This document shows, one piece after another, positions 13,497 through 13,894 of a stretch of DNA of 13,894 bases. The stretch lies in assembly GCA_028290925.1 (NCBI GenBank), contig JAQGIX010000113.1, positions 1 through 13,894 of the forward strand, given 5' to 3'. The translations under genes and the position numbers were made by a program. Under the pieces are notes generated by a model. It was not told the origin of the DNA and ran no database searches. It saw only the letters and a list, made by a program, of their open reading frames with translations. Numbering within the stretch: position 1 is the stretch's first letter; each line of letters opens with the position of its first letter. The stretch is from Phenylobacterium sp. (GTDB lineage Bacteria > Pseudomonadota > Alphaproteobacteria > Caulobacterales > Caulobacteraceae).

Positions 13497-13549
13497 CGAC
13501 GGCAGTCTGAGGGGTTTTCTCCAGCGGAGCAAGTTCGGAGAACCCGTCG

Positions 13550-13894
13550 ATGTCCAAGAATATCAGTGACGGCTTGGAAGACGTCGTCGCCGCCGAGACC
13601 GTGCTCTCCGAAGTGGACGGCCAGGCCGGCCGGCTGATCATCCGCGGCCATTCCCTCGACGAGCTGGCCGGCCGCGTCCGCTACGAGGATGTCGCCCGCC
13701 TGCTCTGGGACGGGTTCTTCGACGACCTGCCGGCGGACTTCGCTCCGGCCCTGGGCGCCGCCCGCCTCGAGGTCTTCGCCGAGGTCTCGGCGCTGGACAC
13801 CGGCCTGCTGGCGCTCACACCCATCGAGGCCATGCGTGCGCTCACCGCCCGGCTCGCCGACGGCGACAGCCAGGGCGTCGCCTTCCGGCTGATG
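13550..13894 (+). CDS. Citrate synthase / 2-methylcitrate synthase family, N-terminal part (3' end outside window)
   Basis: The reading frame from ATG at 13550 is open for 115 codons to the window end. The N-terminus is that of a citrate synthase: G-L-E-D-V-V-A-A-E-T, L-S-x-V-D-G, then R-L-I-I-R-G-H-S-L-D-E-L-A and V-A-R-L-L-W-D-G, the small strand-helix lead-in common to short bacterial citrate and methylcitrate synthases. Catalytic residues lie beyond the window, so citrate and 2-methylcitrate synthase cannot be told apart. GGAG (13537-13540) is nine bases before the ATG. The gene is divergent from the HTH-citrate synthase, and the 79-base gap holds ATTGA repeats that may be an operator. 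Confidence 0.85.
   Translation, partial: MSKNISDGLEDVVAAETVLSEVDGQAGRLIIRGHSLDELAGRVRYEDVARLLWDGFFDDLPADFAPALGAARLEVFAEVSALDTGLLALTPIEAMRALTARLADGDSQGVAFRLM

Overview
The window is GC-rich chromosomal DNA of an alphaproteobacterium. It most resembles Caulobacterales (Caulobacter/Phenylobacterium type), judging from protein style and gene order: rnd-lptC-lptA-lptB, rpoN-hpf-ptsN, an Hsp20-DUF1150 pair and a divergent citrate synthase pair. This placement rests on recognition of the sequences, not on a search. Nearly all of it is core, densely coded genome. I see no insertion sequence, phage, CRISPR array or toxin-antitoxin gene, and no gene-free stretch longer than about 285 bases.

Layout. 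1-611 (+): the end of a probable SAM-dependent methyltransferase, overlapping by ATGA a GtrA-family membrane protein. 587-1795 (-): a phytanoyl-CoA dioxygenase-like Fe(II)/2-oxoglutarate enzyme with an extra beta-rich N-terminal region, convergent with and overlapping gtrA. 1982-2872 (+): a small heat-shock unit made of a sigma-32-like promoter, a leader whose last hairpin hides the ribosome binding site in the manner of a ROSE RNA thermometer, hsp20, two intercistronic hairpins and a DUF1150 gene, ending at a terminator-like hairpin. 2943-5691 (-): rpoN (sigma-54), hpf (long-form ribosome hibernation factor) and ptsN (EIIA-Ntr), the usual nitrogen-PTS neighbourhood. 5775-7319: a divergent pair, a GST-like protein (-) and an HTH/WYL regulator (+). 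This pair sits between rpoN and lptB, which are adjacent in many proteobacteria. 7351-9984 (-): rnd-lptC-lptA-lptB, joining a 3'-5' exoribonuclease to the lipopolysaccharide transport machinery. 10121-10207 (-): tRNA-Leu(CAG) with encoded CCA. 10372-11340 (+): an NDUFA9-like extended SDR. 11363-11403: a long imperfect palindrome. 11415-12221 (-): uppP, undecaprenyl-diphosphate phosphatase. 12307-13894: two divergent citrate synthase-family genes, one fused to a MerR-like HTH (-), the other running off the window end (+).

Functionally the region combines envelope biogenesis (GtrA, LptABC, UppP), stress and global control (Hsp20 thermosensor, sigma-54, HPF, EIIA-Ntr) and central metabolism. The observations most worth a second look are the RNA thermometer with its promoter, the HTH-citrate synthase facing a citrate synthase across a repeat-bearing 79-bp promoter region, the His-to-Met change in a catalytic motif of UppP, and the GST/WYL pair that splits the lpt-rpoN block. 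I did not find a clearly new multi-gene system.
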